DNA of 50,492 nt from an uncultured Candidatus Saccharibacteria bacterium (GCA_946548715.1 CAMNPZ010000006.1:1-50492), one strand, 5' to 3'. Positions 40,808-49,624 are shown, counted from the first letter of the stretch. A program made the numbers and translations. Notes: generated by a model not told the origin, from the letters alone.

Positions 40808-43800
40808 ATGCATACAAAAACAAATCGCATAGTGTTTTCAGGGCTACTTATAGCCTGCTTTCTGCTTTCATCAAATCTAACCACTAACTCAGCTTCCGCT
40901 GCTTCTGCTAGCATTACCACAAATAGCAGTATTACTCTAGATACCTCATCTGCTGGTAATGGTGTATCCATAGACGAAGAATCCATCAACGTTACTACCA
41001 CCTGTACCAAAGGCTATGACCTAACTATCGCAACATCAACCTCTACTAACCTTTATCTTAATGGTGACTCTACTAAAACCGCAGCCTACACTGCAGTAGA
41101 TGGTACATCAGCATTAGATAGCACTAATAATACTAACAAATGGGGCTATACTCTTACCAACAATGCTACTGCTTCCACTGTCTTCTCTCCACTCTCTACT
41201 ACTGCGTCCAGTATCAGAACTATCTCTCAAACTACAGACGTAACTAGTGAAACCATTCCTATCTACTATGGTATCAAGACTGATAATACAGTAAATCCAG
41301 GTGCCTATAGTATGGGCAACAATGGTACTATTATTTACTATCTCACCATGAACCCACTATGTAATGTAGTAGACATTGCCTATGATGGCAACAATGCTGA
41401 TGCTGGTACTATGGGCGCAGCCGGTACTGGTGTTATTCATACTGGCGTAAAGGATGGTGATACAGTAAACTTAATCGCTAGTAACTTTAGTAGGAATGGT
41501 TACGGCTTTGCTGGTTGGAGCCTAGACCAAGATGCCGGAACTAAACTCCTAGACAACGACAATACTAACAACCCAATCGTCTATGGTCCGCAAGAAACCA
41601 TCACCCTGCCAGATGGCTTCGCTGCTAATGACACTGACAATGACGGTATCGTTAAACTTTACGCCGTCTGGTTACAAAGCCAAGGAAACCTCCAAGGTTG
41701 GATGGGGTGTAGTAATTTAGATACTGCTACTTATGACAGCACTACTGGCGCATTAGACCTTACCAAAAACTCTGTCACTGCCCTCACTGACCAACGTGAT
41801 AACGACACCTATGCCGTAGCTAGACTTGCCGATGGTAATTGTTGGATGATAGAAAACTTAAGACTAGAAGCCGACGCCACGAGAGGGAACAATCGGTACG
41901 ACCCAAGCGTTGCTAACGAGTTCTTAGCTCAAGGTTACGGCACATCAGATACTTACGGCAACTTCTCAGGTCTAGCTGATGCCGAGTCTACTGGCTTCAC
42001 AAGCACTTATACCGCCAACAGTCTATACTACAGAGGCACTCAGGAAGGTACTGCCAGCATAGATATCGGCACCTCAAACTATCCAGCCTACCGTATGCCA
42101 CGCTATAACAACTGGAACAACCAATCTACTTCCGCAAATCGTCCACAAGACCCAACCACCAACTCAGCCACTAATAGCACTACTAATGCTGGCATGTATA
42201 GCTACGGCAACTACTACACTTGGCACGCAGCTATAGCAGACCTTACCTATAACGGTACCAATAATCAATCTACTACTGGTACTTCACTTTGTCCTACTGG
42301 TTGGCATCTACCAACAGGTGGATTAGCCTATGCGAGTGGCGGTACTAGTGGAGTAAACGTTACTGGAGATACTGGCACTTTCCGTGAATTCTACAACTTA
42401 GGCTACAAAACTATGGATGAAGTAAAGACTGCCTATGAAGATACACCAAATAGTGGCTATGCCTATTATTCATCGAACACTACAAATACTGCTAATAAGA
42501 CTGCAATTCAAGCCTTTAGAAGCTTCCCAAATAACTTCCTCTACTCCGGCTACTTCTATACGTCGTCGGCGAACGATAGAGGCAGCGGCGGCTACTATTG
42601 GTCGTCTACTGCGTACAGCCTCAACAGTAGCTACAGCCTGAGCCTGGATAGTTCCCTCGTGAGCCCAGGTACCGGTTACTACAATAAGTACCTCGGCCTC
42701 AGTATTAGGTGTACGGCCTCCGACCCACAAACCTATACTTTGTCCTACGACGGCAACGGTGGCTCGGGTGCTCCGGCATCTCAGACTACTACGGCTAACG
42801 GTATAGCTAACTTCACACTTAGCATCACCACCCCTACCCGCTCTGGCTACACCTTTGCCGGTTGGACCGACGAGGCAGGGAACGAAGCTGGGCCCGGAGA
42901 CACCTTTACTACTAAGGATCCGAACACTACTCTCTACGCCATCTGGACCAATAACAGTTGCAACCCAACTGCCACCACCATCGGCACAGGCAACACTACC
43001 ACCGATGCCGTCTGTCTCCAAGACGTCACTCCTAGCATGAAGTCTAGCCTCCCCACCGCAGATGCTACTACCGGCACTTATTCTCTCATTGACGCTCGTG
43101 ACAATCAATCCTACACTGTAGCCAAACTCGCCGATGGCAATCTCTGGCTCACCAAGAATCTAAACTATGGCAGTAGCAGTGATACGCTTCTTACATCTCA
43201 TGACACTGACCTTCCAAGCAATAGAGCCTTCAAAGCCCCAGCCTCCACTACGGCTTTTGAAACTATTAATAATGATACTACATATATAAGCCCCAAAACT
43301 CTCACTGATAGCACTTACGGTGGTTACTATAGTTTTGCTGCAGCCATCGCCTCTACTGATGCCTACAGTATATCAAATCAAAACATTACCACCTCCATCT
43401 GTCCAAAGGGCTGGGACTTACCGACTAGCTCCATATATAATCACCTAAGAACAGCATCCGGTAATACTTCTTATGCCACGATGAGTGCAGCTCCATATAG
43501 CTTTAAATATGCCGGCTACCGCAATGGCACCAGTTTCTCTGGTCAAACAAGCTCCCTCCGACTCTGGACCTCTACCAACTACAACTCATCAACCGCATAT
43601 TACACTACCGCTTATGGTACAGCTAGCTATAGTGGTAACTATAAACGTTATGGCGAATCTGCGAGATGTATAGCTTCTAACGGTACCGTCACTATCAACT
43701 ACGAAGGCAACGGCACTACCGAATATCCAGTCACTGGCACAGTAGCCTCTCAAACCAATGTAGATATAAACTCCACTAATACTCAACCTGACACTGGCTT

Positions 43801-45403
43801 CACTAGAACCGGCTGGGCCTTCAATGGCTGGAACACTGCAGCTGATGGTAGTGGCACTGTCATTGTCGCAAATACCACTATAACTAATCTTAATCCCGCT
43901 CCCGGCTCCACTATTACTCTCTACGCTCAGTGGTCTCCAGCTCTCACCATCAACTTCAATAGCAATGGTGGTTCTGGTACCATGACATCCCAGCTTATCC
44001 CAGAGAATACTTCCAAAGCCCTAAAGAACAATAGCTTTACCGCCCCATCTGGTAATTACTTCATCGGCTGGATGACAGAAGAAAGTAGAGCCAATAATGA
44101 AGTAGTCTACGCTAACGGTGCTACTTATACTACTCCAACCACCGTTACTCCAGGTGATTCTATTACTCTCTATGCCAAATGGGGTCCTAGATACACTATT
44201 GTTTATAATGGCAATAACCCCACAGGTGGCAGTATGGTAAGTAGCGGTACCGAACTAAAGCACACAAATATCAACGAAGGCAGGACCGTAAACCTCTACG
44301 CACCTAACTACTGGAAGACGGGCTCTAGCTTCGTTGGCTGGTCACCTAATCCTAACGCTACAGTTGGTGGCACAGATCCTATTTATGGTCCCAATGAATC
44401 TATCTCTGCCCCAAGTTATGACACCTATGGTCAGGAAATCAGCGGTACTAAGACTATTACTCTCTATGCCATTTGGCAAGAAGCCGATAGTACTAAGACT
44501 ATGCAGACCTTCACTGCCGCTGATTGTCAGAACTTATCTCAAACTACCTTCAATAGCTCAACCGGCAAAATCACCGCCCCAGCCGGAAGTGTGATAGCCT
44601 TAAAAGACCAACGTGACAATAATGTCTACACTGTAGCTAGATTAGCTGACGGTAAATGCTGGATGACCGAAAATCTAAGACTAGAAGCTGAAAACACGGT
44701 AGGGAACAATCAATATGATGAATCGGTCACTAACCAGAGCCTCTCTCAACACTACGGCGGGGTATTCGCGGGCCTAGATAGCTCAGAAAATGCTAACTTC
44801 TCTAGCACTACCACTGCCACCCCCAACAACTTATATAATAGCACCAATATCACGGGAAGTTTTTTAGTCTACAGATTTCCTCGTTACAACAACAATAATA
44901 CTAAGACCAGTCTAACTGCCAGTTATAACGGTACAGGTAGTTCCACTTACTATAGCTGGTACAGCTACGGCAACTACTATACCTGGGCTGCCGCTATGGC
45001 TAACACTACCTACTACGACTCATCTACCGGTACTTCTGGTTCTGAATCTGCCGGTACTTCTATCTGCCCCACCAACTGGACTTTGCCAACCAGCGGTACT
45101 ACTACTAAAGATTTCGGTACCCTTTCTAGGAGTTATGATGGAAGTGGAGAAAACCAATCAGTCACCAGTACCGGTGACATCATGAGCAATCGCTTTAGAA
45201 GCTTCCCGAATAATTTCCTTTACTCCGGTTACTTCAATGGCTCGTCCGCGAACGGTCGCGGCTCGCTCGGCCGCTATTGGAGTAGGTCGGCGTACAATAG
45301 TTCCAACTCTTACTACCTATACCTAAGCTCTATGGACTTGTTCCCGTCCTACTACGATGATAAGTACGACGGATATAGTGTCCGTTGCTTGATAGGCAGC
45401 TAG
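40808..45403 (+). CDS. Giant FISUMP/InlB-repeat surface protein (adhesin 3)
   Basis: A 1531-residue secreted protein, the largest here. The signal peptide is almost identical to that of adhesin 1. After the N-terminal domain come an InlB repeat, FISUMP A (about residues 297-637, with VR2), an InlB repeat, FISUMP B (about 750-957), three InlB repeats, and FISUMP C (about 1228-1531, with VR3). The segment 43930-45403 is a close copy of 23683-25143 of adhesin 1, with mostly scattered substitutions. The region between the two copies of YWSR/YWSS and the following VRC/IRC is the most divergent. I start at 40808 behind AAAGGTG, aligning with adhesin 1. No sortase or lipid anchor is visible. The role in attachment is inferred. 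Confidence 0.88.
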   Translation: MHTKTNRIVFSGLLIACFLLSSNLTTNSASAASASITTNSSITLDTSSAGNGVSIDEESINVTTTCTKGYDLTIATSTSTNLYLNGDSTKTAAYTAVDGTSALDSTNNTNKWGYTLTNNATASTVFSPLSTTASSIRTISQTTDVTSETIPIYYGIKTDNTVNPGAYSMGNNGTIIYYLTMNPLCNVVDIAYDGNNADAGTMGAAGTGVIHTGVKDGDTVNLIASNFSRNGYGFAGWSLDQDAGTKLLDNDNTNNPIVYGPQETITLPDGFAANDTDNDGIVKLYAVWLQSQGNLQGWMGCSNLDTATYDSTTGALDLTKNSVTALTDQRDNDTYAVARLADGNCWMIENLRLEADATRGNNRYDPSVANEFLAQGYGTSDTYGNFSGLADAESTGFTSTYTANSLYYRGTQEGTASIDIGTSNYPAYRMPRYNNWNNQSTSANRPQDPTTNSATNSTTNAGMYSYGNYYTWHAAIADLTYNGTNNQSTTGTSLCPTGWHLPTGGLAYASGGTSGVNVTGDTGTFREFYNLGYKTMDEVKTAYEDTPNSGYAYYSSNTTNTANKTAIQAFRSFPNNFLYSGYFYTSSANDRGSGGYYWSSTAYSLNSSYSLSLDSSLVSPGTGYYNKYLGLSIRCTASDPQTYTLSYDGNGGSGAPASQTTTANGIANFTLSITTPTRSGYTFAGWTDEAGNEAGPGDTFTTKDPNTTLYAIWTNNSCNPTATTIGTGNTTTDAVCLQDVTPSMKSSLPTADATTGTYSLIDARDNQSYTVAKLADGNLWLTKNLNYGSSSDTLLTSHDTDLPSNRAFKAPASTTAFETINNDTTYISPKTLTDSTYGGYYSFAAAIASTDAYSISNQNITTSICPKGWDLPTSSIYNHLRTASGNTSYATMSAAPYSFKYAGYRNGTSFSGQTSSLRLWTSTNYNSSTAYYTTAYGTASYSGNYKRYGESARCIASNGTVTINYEGNGTTEYPVTGTVASQTNVDINSTNTQPDTGFTRTGWAFNGWNTAADGSGTVIVANTTITNLNPAPGSTITLYAQWSPALTINFNSNGGSGTMTSQLIPENTSKALKNNSFTAPSGNYFIGWMTEESRANNEVVYANGATYTTPTTVTPGDSITLYAKWGPRYTIVYNGNNPTGGSMVSSGTELKHTNINEGRTVNLYAPNYWKTGSSFVGWSPNPNATVGGTDPIYGPNESISAPSYDTYGQEISGTKTITLYAIWQEADSTKTMQTFTAADCQNLSQTTFNSSTGKITAPAGSVIALKDQRDNNVYTVARLADGKCWMTENLRLEAENTVGNNQYDESVTNQSLSQHYGGVFAGLDSSENANFSSTTTATPNNLYNSTNITGSFLVYRFPRYNNNNTKTSLTASYNGTGSSTYYSWYSYGNYYTWAAAMANTTYYDSSTGTSGSESAGTSICPTNWTLPTSGTTTKDFGTLSRSYDGSGENQSVTSTGDIMSNRFRSFPNNFLYSGYFNGSSANGRGSLGRYWSRSAYNSSNSYYLYLSSMDLFPSYYDDKYDGYSVRCLIGS
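42553..42717 (+). other. Variable-region-like segment VR2
   Basis: Tail of FISUMP domain A in adhesin 3, internal to the protein. It is G+C-rich compared with its flanks, with codons such as TCG, GCG, AGC, CTC and TAC. The boundary matches VR1 and VR3: preceded by AACTTCCTCTACTCCGGCTA, ending near the domain's final Arg-Cys. Confidence 0.45.
45232..45385 (+). other. Variable-region-like segment VR3
   Basis: The C-terminal FISUMP tail of adhesin 3. It shares TGGAGTAGGTCGGCG and CCGTCCTACTAC with VR1 but differs in most codons between. It directly follows a stretch nearly identical to adhesin 1. Confidence 0.5.
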
Positions 45404-45448
45404 CCTGCCTCCAAGCCCCGCCCTACCTCCCCAGCACAGGAACGAATG

Positions 45449-45457
45449 TGATATAAT
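45449..45457 (+). promoter_or_regulatory. Extended -10 promoter of ndk
   Basis: TG-A-TATAAT, followed by a leader of about 20 bases with AAGGAG before the ATG. Confidence 0.65.
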
Positions 45458-45478
45458 ATACACAAATAAGGAGTTTTT

Positions 45479-46018
45479 ATGGCAAAAGAAGCAAAAGAAT
45501 CACCCAAAAAATCACAGGACTTCATTCAGCGCACGTTGGTCGTGCTGAAACCTGACACTGTCCAGCGGGGAATTATCGGCGAAATCATCCAACGTTTCGA
45601 ACGCGTTGGCCTCAAAATCGTCGGCATGAAGATGGTTATGCCCGATGAGCACCTCTACCGCCAACACTACGAAGATATCGGTCAGATGATCACTCGCCGT
45701 GGCGAGCAAGTCTTCCGCTACAATGTCGAATACATGATGACTGGTCCCGTCATCGCTATGGTCCTCGAAGGCGTCGAAGCACAGCCGCTCGTTCGTAAAA
45801 TCGTCGGCCCCACCGAGCCGAAGTCTGCCGAAATGGGCACCATCCGTGGCGATTTCTCTCACATGTCCTTCGGCTATTCTGACGCCAAGGGTACTGGCGT
45901 GCCGAATCTCGTCCACGCTTCCGGCTCTATCGAAGAGGCCAAGAAAGAAATCGACCTCTGGTTCAATGGCAACGAACTCTACGACTATTCCGACCTCAAC
46001 GAAAAATACACCCGCTAA
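45479..46018 (+). CDS. ndk: Nucleoside diphosphate kinase
   Basis: A 179-residue NDP kinase that equilibrates nucleoside di- and triphosphates via a phosphohistidine. Motifs: RTLVVLKPDTVQRGIIGEII, the region around MTGPVIAMVLEGVEA, TIRGDFS, and active-site His146 in NLVHASGS. The N-terminal (about 15 residues) and C-terminal extensions and a short insertion near residue 80 make it longer than the usual 140-150. It is a single-gene unit ended by a strong terminator. Confidence 0.95.
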   Translation: MAKEAKESPKKSQDFIQRTLVVLKPDTVQRGIIGEIIQRFERVGLKIVGMKMVMPDEHLYRQHYEDIGQMITRRGEQVFRYNVEYMMTGPVIAMVLEGVEAQPLVRKIVGPTEPKSAEMGTIRGDFSHMSFGYSDAKGTGVPNLVHASGSIEEAKKEIDLWFNGNELYDYSDLNEKYTR

Positions 46019-46026
46019 TTCCCACG

Positions 46027-46058
46027 AAGAGCCCAGCACTTACGCCCGGGCTCTTTTT
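46027..46058 (+). terminator. Rho-independent terminator of ndk
   Basis: AAGAGCCC/GGGCTCTT stem running into TTTTT; it may also act on the convergent ABC operon. Confidence 0.88.
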
Positions 46059-46064
46059 GCGCCT

Positions 46065-46799
46065 TTATAACACCTTTTCCAAGAACTCTCGCACCCTCTT
46101 CGTCTTCGGACGCTCGAAAAACTCTTCCGGCGTCCCTTCCTCGATAATCCGCCCCTTATCAATAAACACCACCCTCGTCGCAATCTCTTTCGCGAAACTC
46201 ATCTCATGCGTCACAATCATAATCGTCATCCCGCGGTCCGCCAGTTCCCGAATCAGCGACAGCACATCGCCAATTGACTCTGGGTCCAGTGCCGAAGTCG
46301 GCTCGTCAAATAGCAGCACTTCCGGCGACAACATCATCGCCCGGATAATCGCCACCCGTTGCTTCTGCCCGCCTGACAGGGAAGCAGGATACGCCGCCGC
46401 CTTCCCAGGCAGCCCGATATGCCGCAGCAGTTCCATCGCTCGTTTCTCCGCCTCGTCGCGCTTCATTAGCTTCAACTTTACCGGCGCCAAAGTTAAATTC
46501 TCCATCACCGTCATATTCGAAATCAGATTAAAATGCTGGAACACCATCCCCAGATTCCGCCTTATCTGCCGGATGTTTTTCGCTGTCACCACCTCGCCAT
46601 CGAACACAATTTCTCCCGAGGTCGGCTCCTCCATCCAGTTGATACACCGTAGGAATGTCGACTTGCCCGACCCCGACGGCCCTAGCACCACCACTCGCTC
46701 CCCCTCCTTCAGCTCAAAATCAATCCCCCTCAGCACCTTGTTTTTGCCAAAAGCCTTACACAGTTTCCTTACTACTAAATCTGTTTCTTTATTCTCCAT
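46065..46799 (-). CDS. Polar amino-acid ABC transporter ATPase (GlnQ-like)
   Basis: A 244-residue ABC ATPase. Walker A GPSGSGKST (about residues 35-43), Q-loop, signature LSGGQKQRVAIIRAM, Walker B VLLFDEPTSALDPE, and H-loop TIMIVTHEM. The sequence is of the GlnQ/HisP class, which imports polar amino acids. It is the last gene of an operon with permease and substrate-binding genes and directly abuts the permease stop. An auxotrophic, host-dependent cell would need such uptake (inference). Confidence 0.93.
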   Translation of the reverse strand: MENKETDLVVRKLCKAFGKNKVLRGIDFELKEGERVVVLGPSGSGKSTFLRCINWMEEPTSGEIVFDGEVVTAKNIRQIRRNLGMVFQHFNLISNMTVMENLTLAPVKLKLMKRDEAEKRAMELLRHIGLPGKAAAYPASLSGGQKQRVAIIRAMMLSPEVLLFDEPTSALDPESIGDVLSLIRELADRGMTIMIVTHEMSFAKEIATRVVFIDKGRIIEEGTPEEFFERPKTKRVREFLEKVL

Positions 46800-47507
46800 C
46801 TATTCCTCCGTCCTTAAATCACTTTTCCTTAGACTCTTCTCAATCCGTTTTACCACAAACGTAATCAAATAAATCGTCGCAAGGTAGAACAACGCCGCCA
46901 CAAACATCGGCACAATGTAACTTGCCATGTTTTGTCCTGACCCAATGTCTTTTGCCGCCATGTTGAGATCATACATTCCCACCATCGACACAATCGCCGT
47001 CTCTTTTATTACTGTGATTATTTCATTCCCGAGCGCCGGGATGATGTTTTTCACCGCCTGCGGTGCCACAATCTTCGTAAAAATCGTCCACTGCGACAGT
47101 CCCAGTGCCAGTCCCGCCTCCGTCTGCCCTGGGTCCACCGATAAAATCCCGCCTCGTATCACCTCCGCCGCATACGCCGCCGAGTTTAGCCCAAACGCGA
47201 TAATCGCCGTAATGATACTCGGGAACCCCTTAATCGCAAAAATCACAAAAAACATAATAAACAGTTGCAACGCCATCGGCGTCCCACGGATAATCCCCAC
47301 ATACACCTGGCAAATAAACTTCGGCACCGCCATCCATTTCGACGGTTTCGCCGTATCCACCAGCGCAATAATTGTCCCGAGAAATATTCCAATTAGTAGC
47401 GCAAAATACGAAATCTGCAACGTTAGCAAGAACCCATGTAGCAACGACTCAATATACGCCGGTGTGCTAAACAATTCGCCAATTTTACTAAAGAAATCAC
47501 TCATCAC
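46800..47507 (-). CDS. Polar amino-acid ABC transporter permease (HisM/GlnP-like)
   Basis: A 235-residue permease of the His/Glu/Gln/Arg/opine family, with about five membrane helices. Motifs: GIIRGTPMALQLFIMFF near the middle, GLNSAAYAAEVIRGGILSVDPGQTEAGLALGLS (read with the EAA loop), and IIPALGNEIITVIKETAIVS. The start overlaps the end of the substrate-binding gene by 11 bases. A single permease gene implies a homodimer. Confidence 0.93.
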   Translation of the reverse strand: MMSDFFSKIGELFSTPAYIESLLHGFLLTLQISYFALLIGIFLGTIIALVDTAKPSKWMAVPKFICQVYVGIIRGTPMALQLFIMFFVIFAIKGFPSIITAIIAFGLNSAAYAAEVIRGGILSVDPGQTEAGLALGLSQWTIFTKIVAPQAVKNIIPALGNEIITVIKETAIVSMVGMYDLNMAAKDIGSGQNMASYIVPMFVAALFYLATIYLITFVVKRIEKSLRKSDLRTEE

Positions 47508-48348
47508 TCATCCCCATGTATTTAAGTACTAATCGGTCAATCTCCGACACGCCCTCGTCATTTTCGACCAACATTTCGGATAGTACCGCATTAAACGCTT
47601 CAAGCAACTCTGTCCTGTCGCGGTTCACTGCAATCGCATACGACTCCTCTACGGGATAATCTTCCTCTCGCGTTGTCCCCGCATAGTATAACGGCAACGC
47701 CATCAGCCCAGGATTCTTTTCCACAATAAATTTCGCCGCCAACTCATCTGCTACCGCATAATCTACGATATGCGCCTTGATCGCATCCGCCGCCAGCTGA
47801 TGCGAATCAATTCCTTTCAGTGTCGTTCCAGTCCCGGCCAGCACCCCGTTTTCAATCTCGTCATCGATAAACAAATACCCCGTACTACCAATCTGCGACC
47901 CCAGTCGCGACCCCGCGAGAGCCTCCCACACTACATGATCGTCACGCAGCGATGGCGGCATTTCGCTACTATATATTACATATTGCACCGAATCATAATA
48001 GGGAATTGTAAAATTCACTTTCTCTTCTCGTGCCGGCGTAATTGTCAGTCCCGCCGCCCCCGCGTCGGCGATTCGTCCCGCCTCTACGTTATCGATAATC
48101 ACATCAAACTCCACATTTTTCACTGCAATCGTCTTATTCAGTTTTTTCGCTACGCGGTTCACAATATCAATATCCACCCCCACGATTTCTCGGTTCTCGT
48201 AAAACTCAAACGGCGCAAACGGCACGTTGGTCTCCACTACGTAGTCCGCCCCCTTTTCGCCATTGATAGACCACCACACACTCACCCCCATTCCTGCCGT
48301 CACCAGCAAAAACGCCACCAAGTATAGAATGCTTTTAACCTTATGCAT
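47497..48348 (-). CDS. Amino-acid ABC transporter substrate-binding protein, membrane-tethered
   Basis: A 283-residue family 3 solute-binding protein: VVETNVPFAPFEFYENREIVGVDIDIV, GAAGLTITPAREEKVNFTIPYYDS and GSRLGSQIGSTGYL are typical. The N-terminus has one helix (about residues 7-28) without a Cys lipobox, so it appears anchored by an uncleaved helix instead of lipid. It is the first gene of the operon, with an extended -10 box six bases before its ATG (leaderless). Confidence 0.92.
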   Translation of the reverse strand: MHKVKSILYLVAFLLVTAGMGVSVWWSINGEKGADYVVETNVPFAPFEFYENREIVGVDIDIVNRVAKKLNKTIAVKNVEFDVIIDNVEAGRIADAGAAGLTITPAREEKVNFTIPYYDSVQYVIYSSEMPPSLRDDHVVWEALAGSRLGSQIGSTGYLFIDDEIENGVLAGTGTTLKGIDSHQLAADAIKAHIVDYAVADELAAKFIVEKNPGLMALPLYYAGTTREEDYPVEESYAIAVNRDRTELLEAFNAVLSEMLVENDEGVSEIDRLVLKYMGMSDE

Positions 48349-48354
48349 AATCCC

Positions 48355-48363
48355 ATTATAACA
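48355..48363 (-). promoter_or_regulatory. Extended -10 box, leaderless architecture (ABC operon)
   Basis: On the - strand TG-T-TATAAT, six bases, ATG at 48348. Confidence 0.75.
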
Positions 48364-48378
48364 CTACTCGCCATTTTA

Positions 48379-48387
48379 TGGTATAAT
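48379..48387 (+). promoter_or_regulatory. Extended -10 promoter of tRNA-Arg(CCT)
   Basis: TG-G-TATAAT, eight bases before the first base of the tRNA. Confidence 0.75.
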
Positions 48388-48395
48388 TATCTCAT

Positions 48396-48471
48396 GGCCT
48401 GGTAGCTCAATGGATAGAGCAGTTCCGTCCTAAGGAAAAGGTTGTGCGTTCAACTCGCACCCAGGTCACCA
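48396..48471 (+). tRNA. tRNA-Arg (anticodon CCT)
   Basis: Acceptor GGCCTGG/CCAGGTC, D arm GCTC-AATGGATA-GAGC, anticodon loop GTCCTAA (anticodon CCT, reading AGG), T arm GTGCG-TTCAACT-CGCAC, and encoded CCA. The reading frame of the next gene starts only 12 bases after CCA. Confidence 0.96.
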
Positions 48472-48483
48472 ATAAATATAACT

Positions 48484-49518
48484 ATGTTCAAGAAAAAAGA
48501 CACCATCAAGACCGAGCAGGAAAAGGTCGAAGAGCGCCGTGAAGAGGTCCTCGCGAAGGGACGCAAATTCAAATACCCTCTCCAGTGGACCAAACACCGT
48601 ATCGTCGTTAATACCATTTTGATTTCCATTGTCGTCATTGCTCTTATTGTAGTGAGCGGTTGGTTTGCGCTTTACAAGCTCAACATGACCGACGACCTCC
48701 TCTTCCGTGTCACCAAAATCATCCCAGTTTCAGTCGCTTCTGTCGACTCTGAGCCAGTCCTTTTCTCTGACTATATTCTACTTTACCGTAGTAGTATGAC
48801 CTCCATCGAACGCCAATCCGGCAGTCAATTTGATCAAGCCGCCATTGAAAACCTTCGCTACAAGTATAAACGCTCCGCTCTCACCGACGCCGAATCATAC
48901 ACCTACGCCATTAAGCTTGCTAAAGAGCAGGACGTCACCGTCTCGCAAGAAGACATTGCCAAAGAATTCAATCGTCATCTGAAAATCGGCGGCATCGATC
49001 GCAGCGAAGAGGCCTTCATGAAGATTGTCGTCGACAATTTCGGCCTCGACAAATCTGAGTATGAACGCATGCTCTACCTCAGCCTTATCAAATCCGCCGT
49101 CGAGGAGAAAATCGACACCCACGCCACCGCCCTCGCCACAAAAGTCGAAAAAATGCTCGCCGAGAACGACAACGATTATAAAGCCGTCGCCGAAGCCCTC
49201 GGCAACGAAATCGTCTACGAGGAGACTGGCGGCCTCGTTGATAGCAAAAACATCGATGGCGGTCGCGCCACTGAAGCCTTCAAGCTCGAGCCAGGCCAAA
49301 GTAGCGGCAAATTTATCTCCATGAATGGCGACGGTTACTACTTTGTCAAACTCATCAAGAAAACCGAATCCGAAGTCAACTTCGTCTCCATTCGTGTCCC
49401 CTTCACCGAATTTAACAAACGTTTCGAAGCCCTCTTTGCCGACGGCAAAGTCTCAGAATACATCACCCTAACCGACCCTTCTGTTGTCGACACTCCTATC
49501 GACGCTCCCGCCGACTAA
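48484..49518 (+). CDS. SurA/PrsA-like membrane-anchored foldase
   Basis: A 344-residue protein. A charged cytoplasmic N-terminus (about 40 residues) and one membrane helix (about 44-68) precede an N-terminal SurA-like chaperone region (VASVDSEPVLFSDYILLYRS ... LTDAESYTYAIKLAKEQDVTVSQEDI) and a C-terminal segment that may be a degenerate PpiC-type rotamase (about 215-320). Such proteins fold exported proteins outside the membrane and may serve the large adhesins (inference). The start at 48484 is the first ATG after the tRNA; there is no clear ribosome site in the 12-base gap and no separate promoter, so the mRNA may arise by tRNA 3' processing. Confidence 0.75.
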   Translation: MFKKKDTIKTEQEKVEERREEVLAKGRKFKYPLQWTKHRIVVNTILISIVVIALIVVSGWFALYKLNMTDDLLFRVTKIIPVSVASVDSEPVLFSDYILLYRSSMTSIERQSGSQFDQAAIENLRYKYKRSALTDAESYTYAIKLAKEQDVTVSQEDIAKEFNRHLKIGGIDRSEEAFMKIVVDNFGLDKSEYERMLYLSLIKSAVEEKIDTHATALATKVEKMLAENDNDYKAVAEALGNEIVYEETGGLVDSKNIDGGRATEAFKLEPGQSSGKFISMNGDGYYFVKLIKKTESEVNFVSIRVPFTEFNKRFEALFADGKVSEYITLTDPSVVDTPIDAPAD

Positions 49519-49523
49519 GCCTT

Positions 49524-49552
49524 TTGACAAAAACATTCAAGTATGATATAAT
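49524..49552 (+). promoter_or_regulatory. Consensus promoter of orphan gene at 49625
   Basis: TTGACA (49524-49529), 17-bp spacer, TATAAT (49547-49552). Confidence 0.8.
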
Positions 49553-49624
49553 AAAAATGAGTTGCGGATAACCGCCTCAAAACTATGTTGTTCGGTGCTC
49601 AAATCACCAGAAGGGGGAACAATA

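Noticed and set aside
21421-45403. Complete diversity-generating retroelement in the window
   Set aside because: No reverse transcriptase, Avd-like gene or adenine-rich template repeat was found; only target-like segments are present.
21421-45403. CRISPR arrays among the many short repeats
   Set aside because: The repeats are protein-coding InlB/FISUMP modules or hairpin units; there are no short direct repeats with unique spacers of CRISPR type and no cas genes.
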